Part shown: positions 1 to 6,667 of the stretch, in pieces | Numbering within the stretch: position 1 is the stretch's first letter | Layout: each line of letters begins with the position of its first letter | Notes under the pieces: generated by a model | The model's database searches: none | What the model was told of the DNA's origin: nothing | What the model saw: the letters and a program-made list of their open reading frames with translations, nothing else | Assembly: GCA_964576715.1 (NCBI GenBank) | Contig: CAZNWE010000112.1 | Span: 1-10,645, forward strand | Source of the DNA: SLRI01 sp964576715 | GTDB taxonomy: Bacteria > Pseudomonadota > Alphaproteobacteria > Geminicoccales > Geminicoccaceae | DNA length: 10,645 bases | Direction of reading: 5' to 3' | Program-made: the position numbers and the translations under genes

Positions 1-178
1 TGCCGGAGAACAAGCTCGGAAGCTGCCCAGCTCCACCACGCCGTGGGACAGGATCAGTGCGCCGAAAGAGGCTCGGTTGGGGCAATCAGCGGCGACTGTG
101 GCCGTCAGCCATCTCGACGCCCCCTGTCCGCCCGGCCTATCAGTGCGCCGGCAAGGTGTGGAGAGGGGTTGCGAAAGC
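1..178. other. Upstream flank, no supported gene
   Basis: Three plus-strand frames are open across much of this stretch, which is expected at this GC content. The frame of the following sulfotransferase is open back to base 1, but its translation here lacks any family-like character and is rich in Pro, Arg and Ser. Another frame stays open until a TGA at 182-184 and could be the tail of an upstream gene, but nothing recognisable is encoded. The only functional element I can point to is the purine-rich ribosome binding site at 160-168. Confidence 0.4.
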
Positions 179-1084
179 ATGGTGAGGGGCCGTCCATCTT
201 TTCTCGTGCTCGGCGCCGGCAAGGCCGGATCGACGTCGCTGGCTTATTTGCTCGACCAGCATCCGGACATATGCATGTCCTATCCCAAAGAGCCGCCGTT
301 CTTTCAAACCGAGTACCACCAGGGTCTGGACTACTACTGGAAAAAATACTTTCGCAGCTATGCTGGCCAGGCGCACGCCGGTGAAGCGGCGCACCAGAAT
401 TCGCGGTTGCCATACGTGGCACGGCGGATTCACGAATCGGTGCCGGAGGCGAAGCTCTTCTTGATCTGCCGCAACCCGGTGGAGCGGGCATTTTCCGCCT
501 ACTGGCAGAATTTTACGCGCAAGGCGGATCAGCGGTCGTTCGATGAGGCGATCGACGAGAACCTGGAGCGCCTGCGAACCGGCCCCTTGTTCGAGCAGGA
601 GGCGGAGGCAGAGCTCTATGCCCGAGCGATCGATCAGGCCCGCCAAAGCGGCCGCGTTGCCTATGCCTCCTATGTCGACTCCGGCCACTACGCGGAGCAT
701 GTCGAGCGCTTTGCGGCACTGTTCGGCCGGGAACGCATCAAGGTTCTGTTCTTCGAGGATTTGGCACGGGCGCCGCAAGAGGTGGCCGATGCAGCCTATG
801 CCCACCTCGGCCTCGATCCGGTGCCGCTGCGGGATACCGCCGCACAGAATACCCCTATCCACCCAATCTTGGCCAGGCTGTTTCAGACGATCGGTGGGCT
901 ACCGCTGCTCGGTCGCGTGCCGCCCGCTTGGCGTGCCAAGCTGCGGACCGCGCTCAGCTCCCGATTCAAGGGTGCGAAGCCGGAGATGAGCGGCGAAACC
1001 CGGCGTCTGCTGATCGAGCACTTCCGCCCGCACAACCGGCGGCTGGCGGAGGTGACCGGCCGCAACCTCGACCACTGGCAATGA
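179..1084 (+). CDS. PAPS-dependent sulfotransferase family protein
   Basis: This predicted cytosolic protein of 301 residues should transfer a sulfuryl group from PAPS to an acceptor hydroxyl or amine; the acceptor cannot be told from sequence. The 5'-phosphosulfate-binding loop is LGAGKAGSTSL (residues 11-21). It is followed by YPKEPPFF (about 35-42), a motif shared with heparan-sulfate-type sulfotransferases. The 3'-phosphate-binding region is at about 92-109, with RNPVERAFS containing the expected Arg98 and Ser106. Length fits a single-domain bacterial sulfotransferase. I chose ATG 179 because GGAGAGGGG (160-168) sits about 10 bases upstream and the family fold begins right after it. An in-frame ATG at 77 would add 34 residues with no family character. 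The frame is open to the window edge, so a longer N-terminus cannot be excluded. It converges with grxD and has no obvious link to the purine genes. Family call is firm; substrate is unknown. Confidence 0.85.
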   Translation: MVRGRPSFLVLGAGKAGSTSLAYLLDQHPDICMSYPKEPPFFQTEYHQGLDYYWKKYFRSYAGQAHAGEAAHQNSRLPYVARRIHESVPEAKLFLICRNPVERAFSAYWQNFTRKADQRSFDEAIDENLERLRTGPLFEQEAEAELYARAIDQARQSGRVAYASYVDSGHYAEHVERFAALFGRERIKVLFFEDLARAPQEVADAAYAHLGLDPVPLRDTAAQNTPIHPILARLFQTIGGLPLLGRVPPAWRAKLRTALSSRFKGAKPEMSGETRRLLIEHFRPHNRRLAEVTGRNLDHWQ

Positions 1085-1167
1085 CACCTGGGGCGCTCAT
1101 GCCTTCACGGAACGCCGCTGCCGCTCACCGGCCGCATGGATGAGGCCCGCTGGTCGCAAGGATCGTC

Positions 1168-1185
1168 AGCCCGGGTCGCCCGGCT
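1168..1185. terminator. Possible shared hairpin between convergent genes
   Basis: AGCC and GGG pair with CCC and GGCT around a TCG loop, giving a 7-bp stem with one bulged C. It lies between the sulfotransferase stop and the grxD stop (TAA, 1187-1185). There is no T-tract on either side, so this is at best a weak bidirectional terminator. Confidence 0.25.
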
Positions 1186-1514
1186 TAAGCTGCAACGACA
1201 CCCTTCTCCTTGAGCATCGCCTGCAGTTCGCCACTCTCGCTCATCTCGCGAACGATATCGAAGCCGCCGACGAACTCGCCCTTGACGTAGAGCTGGGGGA
1301 TCGTCGGCCAGTTGGCGTAGCTCTTGATGCCCTCGCGCAAATCCATGTCGTCGAGGACGTTGTAGGCCTGGAACTTGATGTCGAGGCCGTTCAGCACCTG
1401 GACGACGCCGGCCGAGAAGCCGCACATCGGAAATACCGGCGTACCCTTCATGTAGAGGACGACGTCGTCCTCCTTGACCTGCTGGTCGATGGTGACATGG
1501 ATCGGCTCGGCCAT
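1185..1514 (-). CDS. grxD: Monothiol glutaredoxin, CGFS type (Grx4/GrxD family)
   Basis: This 109-residue single-domain protein is a CGFS monothiol glutaredoxin. The family binds a glutathione-ligated [2Fe-2S] cluster as a homodimer or with a BolA partner, and delivers or senses clusters rather than reducing disulfides. The active-site CGFS is at residues 31-34, preceded by KGTP (23-26). The glutathione-binding WPTIPQ (69-74) and GGFDI (83-87) are intact. Length is normal for the bacterial form. The ATG at 1514 is preceded by GGAGA (1525-1521) at about 6 bases. bolA lies 28 bases upstream on the same strand, so the two are very likely co-transcribed, which fits their physical partnership. It is the last gene of the purQ-purL-bolA-grxD run. 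Confidence 0.95.
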   Translation of the reverse strand: MAEPIHVTIDQQVKEDDVVLYMKGTPVFPMCGFSAGVVQVLNGLDIKFQAYNVLDDMDLREGIKSYANWPTIPQLYVKGEFVGGFDIVREMSESGELQAMLKEKGVVAA

Positions 1515-1542
1515 GGATCGTCTCCAGGTTGAAAGGGTAGGG

Positions 1543-1776
1543 TCAGGCTGGTGTCCTGGTGGTCAGGGCGAGGGCGTGCAAGCTGCCGCCCATCCGTCCG
1601 CCCAGGGCCTCGTAGACGAGTTGGTGCTGGCGCACCCGCGGCATGCCGGCAAACGCCTTGGACGTCACCGTCGCCCGATAATGGTCGCCATCGCCGGCCA
1701 GATCCTCGATTTCGACACGGGCGTCGGGAAGCGCTGTCTTGATCGCCGTCTCGATCTCGGCCGCACTCATCGGCAT
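1543..1776 (-). CDS. bolA: BolA family protein
   Basis: This 77-residue BolA/IbaG-like protein has the class II KH-like fold typical of the family. BolA proteins form heterodimers with CGFS glutaredoxins that share a [2Fe-2S] cluster, affecting cluster trafficking or iron signalling. Visible features are the GDGDHY loop (about 28-33, with His32 a candidate cluster ligand), the RVRQHQLVYEAL helix (47-58) and the C-terminal LHALAL segment with conserved His68. The start ATG at 1776 has a good GAGGAG site (1788-1783) six bases upstream; a second ATG at 1770 would lie too far from it. The gene starts 17 bases after the purL stop and ends 28 bases before grxD. Whether it is closer to BolA or IbaG cannot be settled by eye. 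The frame is open far upstream through purL, but that is a high-GC shadow, not a fusion. Confidence 0.93.
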   Translation of the reverse strand: MPMSAAEIETAIKTALPDARVEIEDLAGDGDHYRATVTSKAFAGMPRVRQHQLVYEALGGRMGGSLHALALTTRTPA

Positions 1777-1793
1777 GCAACACTCCTCGTCCA

Positions 1794-3995
1794 CTAACCG
1801 CGCGGCTCGTCCATGTAACCCGGCAGCCAGCCGTCGCGTGCCACCCGCAGGCTCGCCAACGATATGGCGGGTGCGGCACCCAGCGTCAACGCATCGCCAC
1901 CGGTACGCCCGATCGAGCGCGCTACGACACCGGCCTCGCGCAACCCATGCAACGCGTCGCGCTCCACCCGCGGATCGATCGCCAGCAGATAACGCGCCTG
2001 GTCCTCGCCAAACAGCCAGGCAATCGCCGCCGGCGCCTCGCGCGGCACCGTGACCGCCGCCCCGATCCCGCTTTCCAGGCACATCTCGGCCAGCGCCACG
2101 GCGAGCCCGCCATCGGCGAGGTCGTGGCAGGCGCGGACCCATCCGGCGGCGATCAGCCCGCGCACCGCATCGCCGTTGCGCCGCTCCTCCGCCAGCCGCA
2201 CCGGCGGCGGTGCACCGTCGTCGCGGCCGAGCACTTGCTGCCAGAGCAGCGAGCCACCCAGCCAGCCCTGGCCCTCGCCGACCAGCACGAGCGCCAGACC
2301 GCTCGCATCGAACGCGAGGCCAACCATCCGCGCCAGCTCCTCGACCAACCCCACCCCGCCGACATTGGGCGTGGGCAGGATCGGCCGCCCGTCCGTCTCG
2401 TTGTAGAGCGACACGTTGCCGGAGACGACCGGGAAGTCGAGCGCCTTGCAGGCCGCGGCCATTCCCTCGATGCAGCCGACCAGCTGGCCCATGATCCTGG
2501 GCCGCTCCGGATTGCCGAAATTCAGGCAGTTGGTGATCGCGAGCGGCTTCGCCCCCACCGCTGTCAGGTTGCGCCAGGCCTCGGCCACGGCCTGCATCCC
2601 ACCAAGATAGGGGTCCGCCTCGCAATAGCGCGGCGTGCAATCGGTGGTCAGCGCCAGCCCGCGCCCGGTCCCGTGCACCCGGACCACCGCCGCGTCGCCG
2701 GCACCCGGCAGCATCACCGTATCGGCCATCACCATGTGGTCGTACTGCTCGAAGATCCAGCGCTTGCTCGCGACATCCGGCAGCCCCATGATCCGCAAGA
2801 GGAGCGTGTCCGCCGAGCCCATGGCCTGCGGGTCCGCGTTCGGCAACGGCACCGGCAGCGGCGTCTTCTCGAAGGGCCGATCGAGCACCGGCGAGGCCCC
2901 GGCAACCGGGGCGACCGGCACATCCGCGACGACCTCGCCCTGCGACTTCAGAACCATCCGCCCGGTGTCGGTCACCCGCCCGACGACCGCGCAATCCAGT
3001 CCCCACTTGGCGAACACCGCCACCGCCTCGGCCTCGCGACCGGCATGGGCCACCATGAGCATCCGCTCCTGGCTCTCCGACAGCATGATCTCGTAAGGGG
3101 TCATCCCGGACTCGCGGCAAGGCACGTGGTCGAGGATCATCTCGATGCCGCAGCCCCCGCTCGAGGCCATCTCGAACGACGACGAGGTCAACCCCGCCGC
3201 CCCCATGTCCTGAATGGCGACGATCACATCGGTCGCCATCAACTCGAGGCACGCCTCGATCAACAGCTTTTCGGTGAACGGGTCGCCGACCTGCACCGTC
3301 GGCCGCTCGGCCTCCTTCGCCTCGCTGAACGCCGCCGAGGCCATCGTCGCCCCGTGGATCCCGTCGCGCCCCGTCCGCGCCCCGACATAGAGCACCGGAT
3401 TGCCGACTCCGCCGGCCTTCGCATAGAAGACCTTGTCCGCATCGGCGACCCCCACGGCCATGGCGTTGACCAGGATGTTGCCGTTGTAGGCGCGGTGGAA
3501 GGTGCACTCGCCGCCCACCGTCGGCACGCCCACGCAATTGCCGTAGCCGCCGATCCCGGCCACCACGCCCTCGACCAGATGCCGGGTCTTGGGGTGGGCC
3601 GGCTCGCCGAAGCGCAGTGCGTTCAAGAGCGCCACCGGCCGGGCCCCCATGGTGAACACGTCCCTGAGGATGCCGCCCACCCCGGTCGCCGCCCCCTGAT
3701 AGGGCTCGATGAACGAGGGATGGTTGTGGCTCTCCATCTTGAAGATGCAGACCTTGCCCAGGCCGATGTCGATCACACCCGCGTTCTCGCCCGGCCCCTG
3801 CACCACCCAGGGGGCCTGGGTCGGGAACTTGCCCAGGTGTCGCTTCGAGCTCTTGTAGGAACAGTGCTCCGACCACATCACCGAGAAGATGCCGAGTTCG
3901 ACCAGCGTCGGCTGCCGGCCCAGGATAGCCTCGATCCGCAAAAGATCGCCGGCGTTCAGGCCATGCCGCTCGAGCAACTCGGGCGTCAGCTCCAT
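1794..3995 (-). CDS. purL: Phosphoribosylformylglycinamidine synthase subunit PurL
   Basis: PurL is the ATP-dependent synthase subunit of FGAM synthetase. It converts FGAR plus ammonia from glutamine to FGAM in cytosolic de novo purine synthesis. At 733 residues it is the small PurL form, which works in a complex with PurQ and PurS, unlike the roughly 1300-residue single-chain enzyme of gammaproteobacteria. Motifs include WSEHCSYKSSK (41-51, with the conserved catalytic-region His44), GPGENAG (67-73), KMESHNHPS (86-94), DMGAAGL (263-269) and LSESQERM (305-312). The C-terminal half carries NCLNFGNPE and SGNVSLYNET, matching the second half of the internally duplicated fold. The start ATG (3995-3993) shares one base with the purQ stop (TGA, 3997-3995), implying translational coupling. 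The gene ends at TAG, 17 bases before bolA. No frameshift or missing motif was seen. Confidence 0.97.
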   Translation of the reverse strand: MELTPELLERHGLNAGDLLRIEAILGRQPTLVELGIFSVMWSEHCSYKSSKRHLGKFPTQAPWVVQGPGENAGVIDIGLGKVCIFKMESHNHPSFIEPYQGAATGVGGILRDVFTMGARPVALLNALRFGEPAHPKTRHLVEGVVAGIGGYGNCVGVPTVGGECTFHRAYNGNILVNAMAVGVADADKVFYAKAGGVGNPVLYVGARTGRDGIHGATMASAAFSEAKEAERPTVQVGDPFTEKLLIEACLELMATDVIVAIQDMGAAGLTSSSFEMASSGGCGIEMILDHVPCRESGMTPYEIMLSESQERMLMVAHAGREAEAVAVFAKWGLDCAVVGRVTDTGRMVLKSQGEVVADVPVAPVAGASPVLDRPFEKTPLPVPLPNADPQAMGSADTLLLRIMGLPDVASKRWIFEQYDHMVMADTVMLPGAGDAAVVRVHGTGRGLALTTDCTPRYCEADPYLGGMQAVAEAWRNLTAVGAKPLAITNCLNFGNPERPRIMGQLVGCIEGMAAACKALDFPVVSGNVSLYNETDGRPILPTPNVGGVGLVEELARMVGLAFDASGLALVLVGEGQGWLGGSLLWQQVLGRDDGAPPPVRLAEERRNGDAVRGLIAAGWVRACHDLADGGLAVALAEMCLESGIGAAVTVPREAPAAIAWLFGEDQARYLLAIDPRVERDALHGLREAGVVARSIGRTGGDALTLGAAPAISLASLRVARDGWLPGYMDEPRG

Positions 3996-4657
3996 CACCC
4001 GGGGCCCGCGATCAACGACAAGAACACAGCCCGTCCGTCGACACTGCCGAGCAACGGCCCGATCGCCCGTTCCGGATGCGGCATCATCCCCAGCAGCCGG
4101 CCGTCCGCCGAGAGCACCCCGGCGACGTCCGCCATCGACCCGTTCGGGTTCTCGACATAGCGAAATGCCACGCGACCCTCGCCCTCGAGCCGCGCCAGGC
4201 CGTCCTGGTCGATCACGTAGTTGCCGTCGTGATGGGCCACCGGCAGGGACAAGACCGAGGCGGGCGCGTAGGCCCGCGTGAACCTGCTCGCCGTCGTCGC
4301 CACCGCCACGCGCACATGCCGGCAGACAAACCGCAGGCCGGCGTTGCGGATCAGCGCGCCGGGCAGCAACCCGGCCTCGCACAACACCTGAAACCCGTTG
4401 CAGATGCCGAGCACCGGCACCCCCGCCTTGGCCTGACGCACCACGTCGTTCATGATCGGCGAGCGCGACGCGATCGCGCCGCAGCGCAGATAATCGCCGT
4501 ACGAGAAGCCGCCCGGCACGCCGACGAGATCGACCGCCGGCAGCTCGGGCTCACCGTGCCAAACGCGATCGACGCGCCAGCCGAGCACCGTCTCGATCGC
4601 CACCGCAAGGTCACGATCGCAGTTCGACCCCGGAAAGGTAATCACCGCCGCCCGCAT
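3995..4657 (-). CDS. purQ: Phosphoribosylformylglycinamidine synthase subunit PurQ
   Basis: PurQ is the class I glutamine amidotransferase subunit of FGAM synthetase; it hydrolyses glutamine and passes ammonia to PurL. At 220 residues it has the usual length. The nucleophile Cys86 is in GICNGFQ (84-90), and the triad is completed by His194 and Glu196 in MPHPE. PGSNCDRD (9-16) and VPGGFSYGDYLR (47-58) are typical of PurQ. The ATG at 4657 is the only reasonable start: an in-frame TAA (4693-4691) lies 12 codons upstream, with no GTG or TTG between. The preceding bases are GC-rich with no clear Shine-Dalgarno sequence. It overlaps purL by one base. It is the first gene of the purQ-purL-bolA-grxD unit, and purS, its usual upstream neighbour, is about 2 kb away at 6667-6909. 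Confidence 0.97.
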   Translation of the reverse strand: MRAAVITFPGSNCDRDLAVAIETVLGWRVDRVWHGEPELPAVDLVGVPGGFSYGDYLRCGAIASRSPIMNDVVRQAKAGVPVLGICNGFQVLCEAGLLPGALIRNAGLRFVCRHVRVAVATTASRFTRAYAPASVLSLPVAHHDGNYVIDQDGLARLEGEGRVAFRYVENPNGSMADVAGVLSADGRLLGMMPHPERAIGPLLGSVDGRAVFLSLIAGPG

Positions 4658-4808
4658 CGCCCGCCGCCGCTGCCGTTCACGCTCAGCGGCTTAGCTGGAC
4701 GCCGCAGCGCACGCAAGACAAGGGCACCTGGCGGGCCGCGTCCCGATCCCGACACGCCGCCAGTGGCCGCGACGCGGTGCCAGAGGCGCCGATGGACGTC
4801 TGCCGGCG

Positions 4809-4836
4809 CCGGGTGCGAGAAAAATGTCGCACTCGG
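4809..4836. promoter_or_regulatory. Inverted repeat upstream of purQ (operator or RNA hairpin)
   Basis: GTGCGA (4813-4818) and TCGCAC (4827-4832) form a perfect 6-bp dyad around an 8-base A-rich loop. Outer bases extend it to 10 pairs with one G/T position. Read on the plus strand, the outer G/T is a G-U wobble, and a T-run (4843-4846) follows some seven bases later. It is the only strong dyad in the AT-rich patch and would lie at the start of a purQ transcript if the nearby promoter is real. It could be a repressor site or a 5' RNA hairpin; I recognise no regulator consensus. Confidence 0.4.
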
Positions 4837-4837
4837 G

Positions 4838-4866
4838 GAATATTTTGTTGGCTCAACCGTCAGTTA
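4838..4866 (-). promoter_or_regulatory. Candidate promoter for purQ-purL-bolA-grxD
   Basis: On the minus strand TTAACT (4866-4861) is separated by 17 bases from AATATT (4843-4838). Each hexamer matches four of six positions of the sigma-70 consensus. It would give a leader of about 175 bases before purQ and place the inverted repeat over the transcription start. Alphaproteobacterial promoters diverge from this consensus, so this is only a candidate. Confidence 0.3.
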
Positions 4867-4950
4867 AGGAACCTGTTATCCGCAGCACCAATCGAGCCGA
4901 CGCCTCTGGGTCATTACACTACCCCTCAATCGAACGGAGAGTGAGCCCCG

Positions 4951-5187
4951 ATGTCGCCTCTAATCGTCACGATCATGGCCATCCTGGCCCTGCCAGTCGC
5001 CAGCCTGGTCCTCGCACCGACCAATCACGTCCTGGTCCGGATCGACACCAGCCTCGTCATGACCGCCGTCCTCCTCTGGCTTCTGCTGTTCTGGACCATG
5101 GTGCTGCAATTTGCTTGGCCGCTCGTCGCCAAGCTGCTCCAGACAACGCCCCTGATCCTTCAGTTGCTCCAACTGCTGCCACACTGA
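4951..5187 (+). CDS. Small two-helix membrane protein of unknown function
   Basis: This is a 78-residue, highly hydrophobic protein that I do not recognise. It has two likely transmembrane segments, about residues 3-23 (ending LVLAPTN) and 34-62, joined by a short loop carrying Arg30 and Asp32. A Leu/Gln-rich amphipathic tail follows and ends in His. Support for it being real is a well-placed ribosome binding site, GGAGAG at 4936-4941, nine bases before the ATG, and the coherent membrane-protein composition, unlike the Arg/Pro-rich shadow frames. It is the first plus-strand gene after the divergent region and lies 154 bases upstream of the cation transporter start used here. Co-transcription with it is possible but unproven. 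No function is assigned. Confidence 0.65.
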   Translation: MSPLIVTIMAILALPVASLVLAPTNHVLVRIDTSLVMTAVLLWLLLFWTMVLQFAWPLVAKLLQTTPLILQLLQLLPH

Positions 5188-5341
5188 ACCAGAGCGCTGT
5201 GTCAACGGCCGCCGCGGGTCGCGATGTGGCCGACCGCCCGGCCGTCCCTTGATCGCCCATCGCAGGTTGCGCCGGCCTCGGTCGTCCTCTAGATGGTCAT
5301 GGTTTGCTGCTCAGAGACGATCGCCGGTTTGGATCGTTCCG

Positions 5342-6544
5342 TTGACGACCGTTCTCGACGCAAAAGGCATCGCCGAGCGCGACGCGAAGATCCGGGTGAG
5401 TTGGCTCGGGCTGCTTGTCAACCTGCCGCTTGGCGCCGGCAAGATTGTGCTTGGCGTTCTCGGTCAGTCGCAGGCGCTCGTTGCTGACGGTGTGCACTCA
5501 CTCTCCGACCTCCTGAGCGACATCGCCGTGCTCTTCGCCGTCCGCCAAGGCGCGGTGGGACCCGATGTGGATCATCCTTATGGCCACGGCCGTTTCGAAA
5601 CCGTCGGCACCGTATTCGTCGCCGCTCTGCTCCTGCTCGTCGGTCTGGGTATCGCCGGAGATGCGGTTCGCGGGCTTTTCATGCCAGAGCGGCTGGGTGC
5701 GCCCGGCCCCCTCGCACTGGCCGCGGCACTGCTCTCGCTGCTGGTCAAGGAGTTGCTCTACAGACGAACGATGGCGGTGGCCCGCGACACCCGCTCGCGG
5801 CTGATCGCCGCCAATGCCTGGCATCACCGCAGCGATGCGCTGTCCTCGGGCGTTGCACTGGTGGGCATTGCCGGGGCGATCGCGGGCCTCGCCGTGCTGG
5901 ATGCAGTTGCCGCCATCATCATCGCGGTGATGCTAACGCATGTCGCCTTCCAGCACGCTTGGCCGGCCTTGAAGGAACTCGTCGACACCGGCCTCGACCG
6001 CGACGAGCGCGCGCTCATTTCAACCGAGATCATGAGAGTGCCGGGTGTTCGCGGCATGCGGCAGTTGCGCACCCGCCATTCCGGGGCAGCGGCCCTGGCC
6101 GATGTCGCCGTCTTCGTCGACCCTCTGATCTCGGTCAGCGAGGCCCACCACATCAGCGAGGCGGTGAGCGCGCGGCTGGTGGCCAACGTCGATCTTTTGA
6201 CCCAGGTGGTGGTGCATGTCGAGCCAGCGGGACACGCCGACGCCGATGCGGCCTTGGCCCTGCCGCTCCGCCCCGAGGTCGAGACAGCCCTGCACGAGGC
6301 TTGGGCTGGCATCGCCGAGGCGTCAAGGATCAGTGCGCTCGATCTCGCCTTCCTGGCGCACGGGATCGAGGTCACCGTCGTCATGCCGCTCGATGCGGTT
6401 GCGTCCGCAGAGGCGGCGATGCGGCTCGCCGAGCGTCTCTCGAGCGCTGCGCGTGGCCTATCCTACATCGTGGCCATTCGCCTGCGGTTGCAGGTCGGGT
6501 CACACGGCCTTCGGGAAGGCGGCGCCGCGGCAGAAGGACCCTAA
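5342..6544 (+). CDS. Cation diffusion facilitator (CDF) family metal transporter
   Basis: This inner-membrane exporter of divalent metal ions is probably driven by proton antiport. The transmembrane region covers about residues 19-205. Metal-site residues are visible in TM2, His52 and Asp56 in ADGVHSLSD, and in TM5, His161 and Asp165 in WHHRSD. HxxxD in both helices resembles zinc-type rather than DxxxD manganese-type CDFs, so zinc is favoured but not proven. HPYGHGR (78-84) is the family loop. A cytoplasmic ferredoxin-like domain spans about 215-294. A further stretch (about 310-382) looks like a second copy of it, making the protein about 400 residues against roughly 300 for simple CDFs. 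The start is uncertain because no ATG is in frame near the N-terminus. TTG 5342, with GGA eight bases upstream, gives a family-like N-terminus. TTG 5249 would add 31 Arg-rich residues, and GTG 5396 would begin at the first helix. It lies opposite to the flanking pur genes. Confidence 0.9.
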   Translation: MTTVLDAKGIAERDAKIRVSWLGLLVNLPLGAGKIVLGVLGQSQALVADGVHSLSDLLSDIAVLFAVRQGAVGPDVDHPYGHGRFETVGTVFVAALLLLVGLGIAGDAVRGLFMPERLGAPGPLALAAALLSLLVKELLYRRTMAVARDTRSRLIAANAWHHRSDALSSGVALVGIAGAIAGLAVLDAVAAIIIAVMLTHVAFQHAWPALKELVDTGLDRDERALISTEIMRVPGVRGMRQLRTRHSGAAALADVAVFVDPLISVSEAHHISEAVSARLVANVDLLTQVVVHVEPAGHADADAALALPLRPEVETALHEAWAGIAEASRISALDLAFLAHGIEVTVVMPLDAVASAEAAMRLAERLSSAARGLSYIVAIRLRLQVGSHGLREGGAAAEGP

Positions 6545-6555
6545 TCGATCCTGCC

Positions 6556-6578
6556 AGGGCTCGCGCTGCCCGAGCTTT
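6556..6578 (+). terminator. Possible terminator after the CDF gene
   Basis: AGGGCTCG (6556-6563) pairs with CGAGCTTT (6571-6578) around a 7-base loop, giving 8 pairs of which two are G-U. It starts 11 bases after the TAA of the transporter. The short T-run is inside the stem and is followed by CCC, so intrinsic termination would be weak. Confidence 0.3.
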
Positions 6579-6599
6579 CCCGGGTCGCCCGCCACCGAA

Positions 6600-6667
6600 C
6601 GCCGGCAGCCGGCGCACTCGACCGGCGGGCAGGCAAGGGCTGCGGCCGGCTGGGCCGCGCTGCAGCC
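6600..6667. terminator. Hairpin-rich gap between convergent CDF and purS
   Basis: Two GC stems sit here: CGCCGG/CCGGCG (6600-6605 with 6609-6614, loop CAG), and GCGGCC/GGCCGC (6642-6647 with 6653-6658). The second lies inside an outer GGCTGC/GCAGCC pair (6638-6643 with 6662-6667). The outer arm reaches the purS stop codon. Neither has a T-tract, so they may slow convergent polymerases or simply reflect GC-rich sequence. Confidence 0.3.

Larger units (their letters stand above)
4658..4950. other. Divergent intergenic region between purQ and the small membrane gene
   Basis: This is a 293-bp spacer between divergently transcribed genes. The part nearest purQ (about 4660-4810) is very GC-rich, with no convincing reading frame. 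The part from about 4818 to 4880 is clearly more AT-rich than its surroundings and contains the inverted repeat and the promoter candidate listed separately. I do not see a purS remnant or a tRNA here. Confidence 0.5.

Noticed and set aside
77..178. Longer sulfotransferase starting at ATG 77
   Set aside because: The added 34 residues have no family similarity by eye, and the ribosome binding site at 160-168 fits the ATG at 179 much better.
1947..4160. 737-codon open frame on the plus strand opposite purL and purQ
   Set aside because: It is exactly antisense to purL with its complete motif set. Its translation is rich in Arg, His, Pro and Ala without any domain character, as expected for a high-GC shadow frame.
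1543..4382. Long minus-strand frames that seem to fuse purL with purQ sequence, or bolA with purL sequence
   Set aside because: purL has a clear family start at 3995 coupled to the purQ stop, and bolA has its own ribosome binding site and start at 1776. The upstream extensions translate the neighbouring gene in the wrong frame.
4658..4830. Possible remnant of a second purS copy or a small leader gene before purQ
   Set aside because: No minus-strand ATG frame with PurS-like sequence is present. The intact purS is at 6667-6909.
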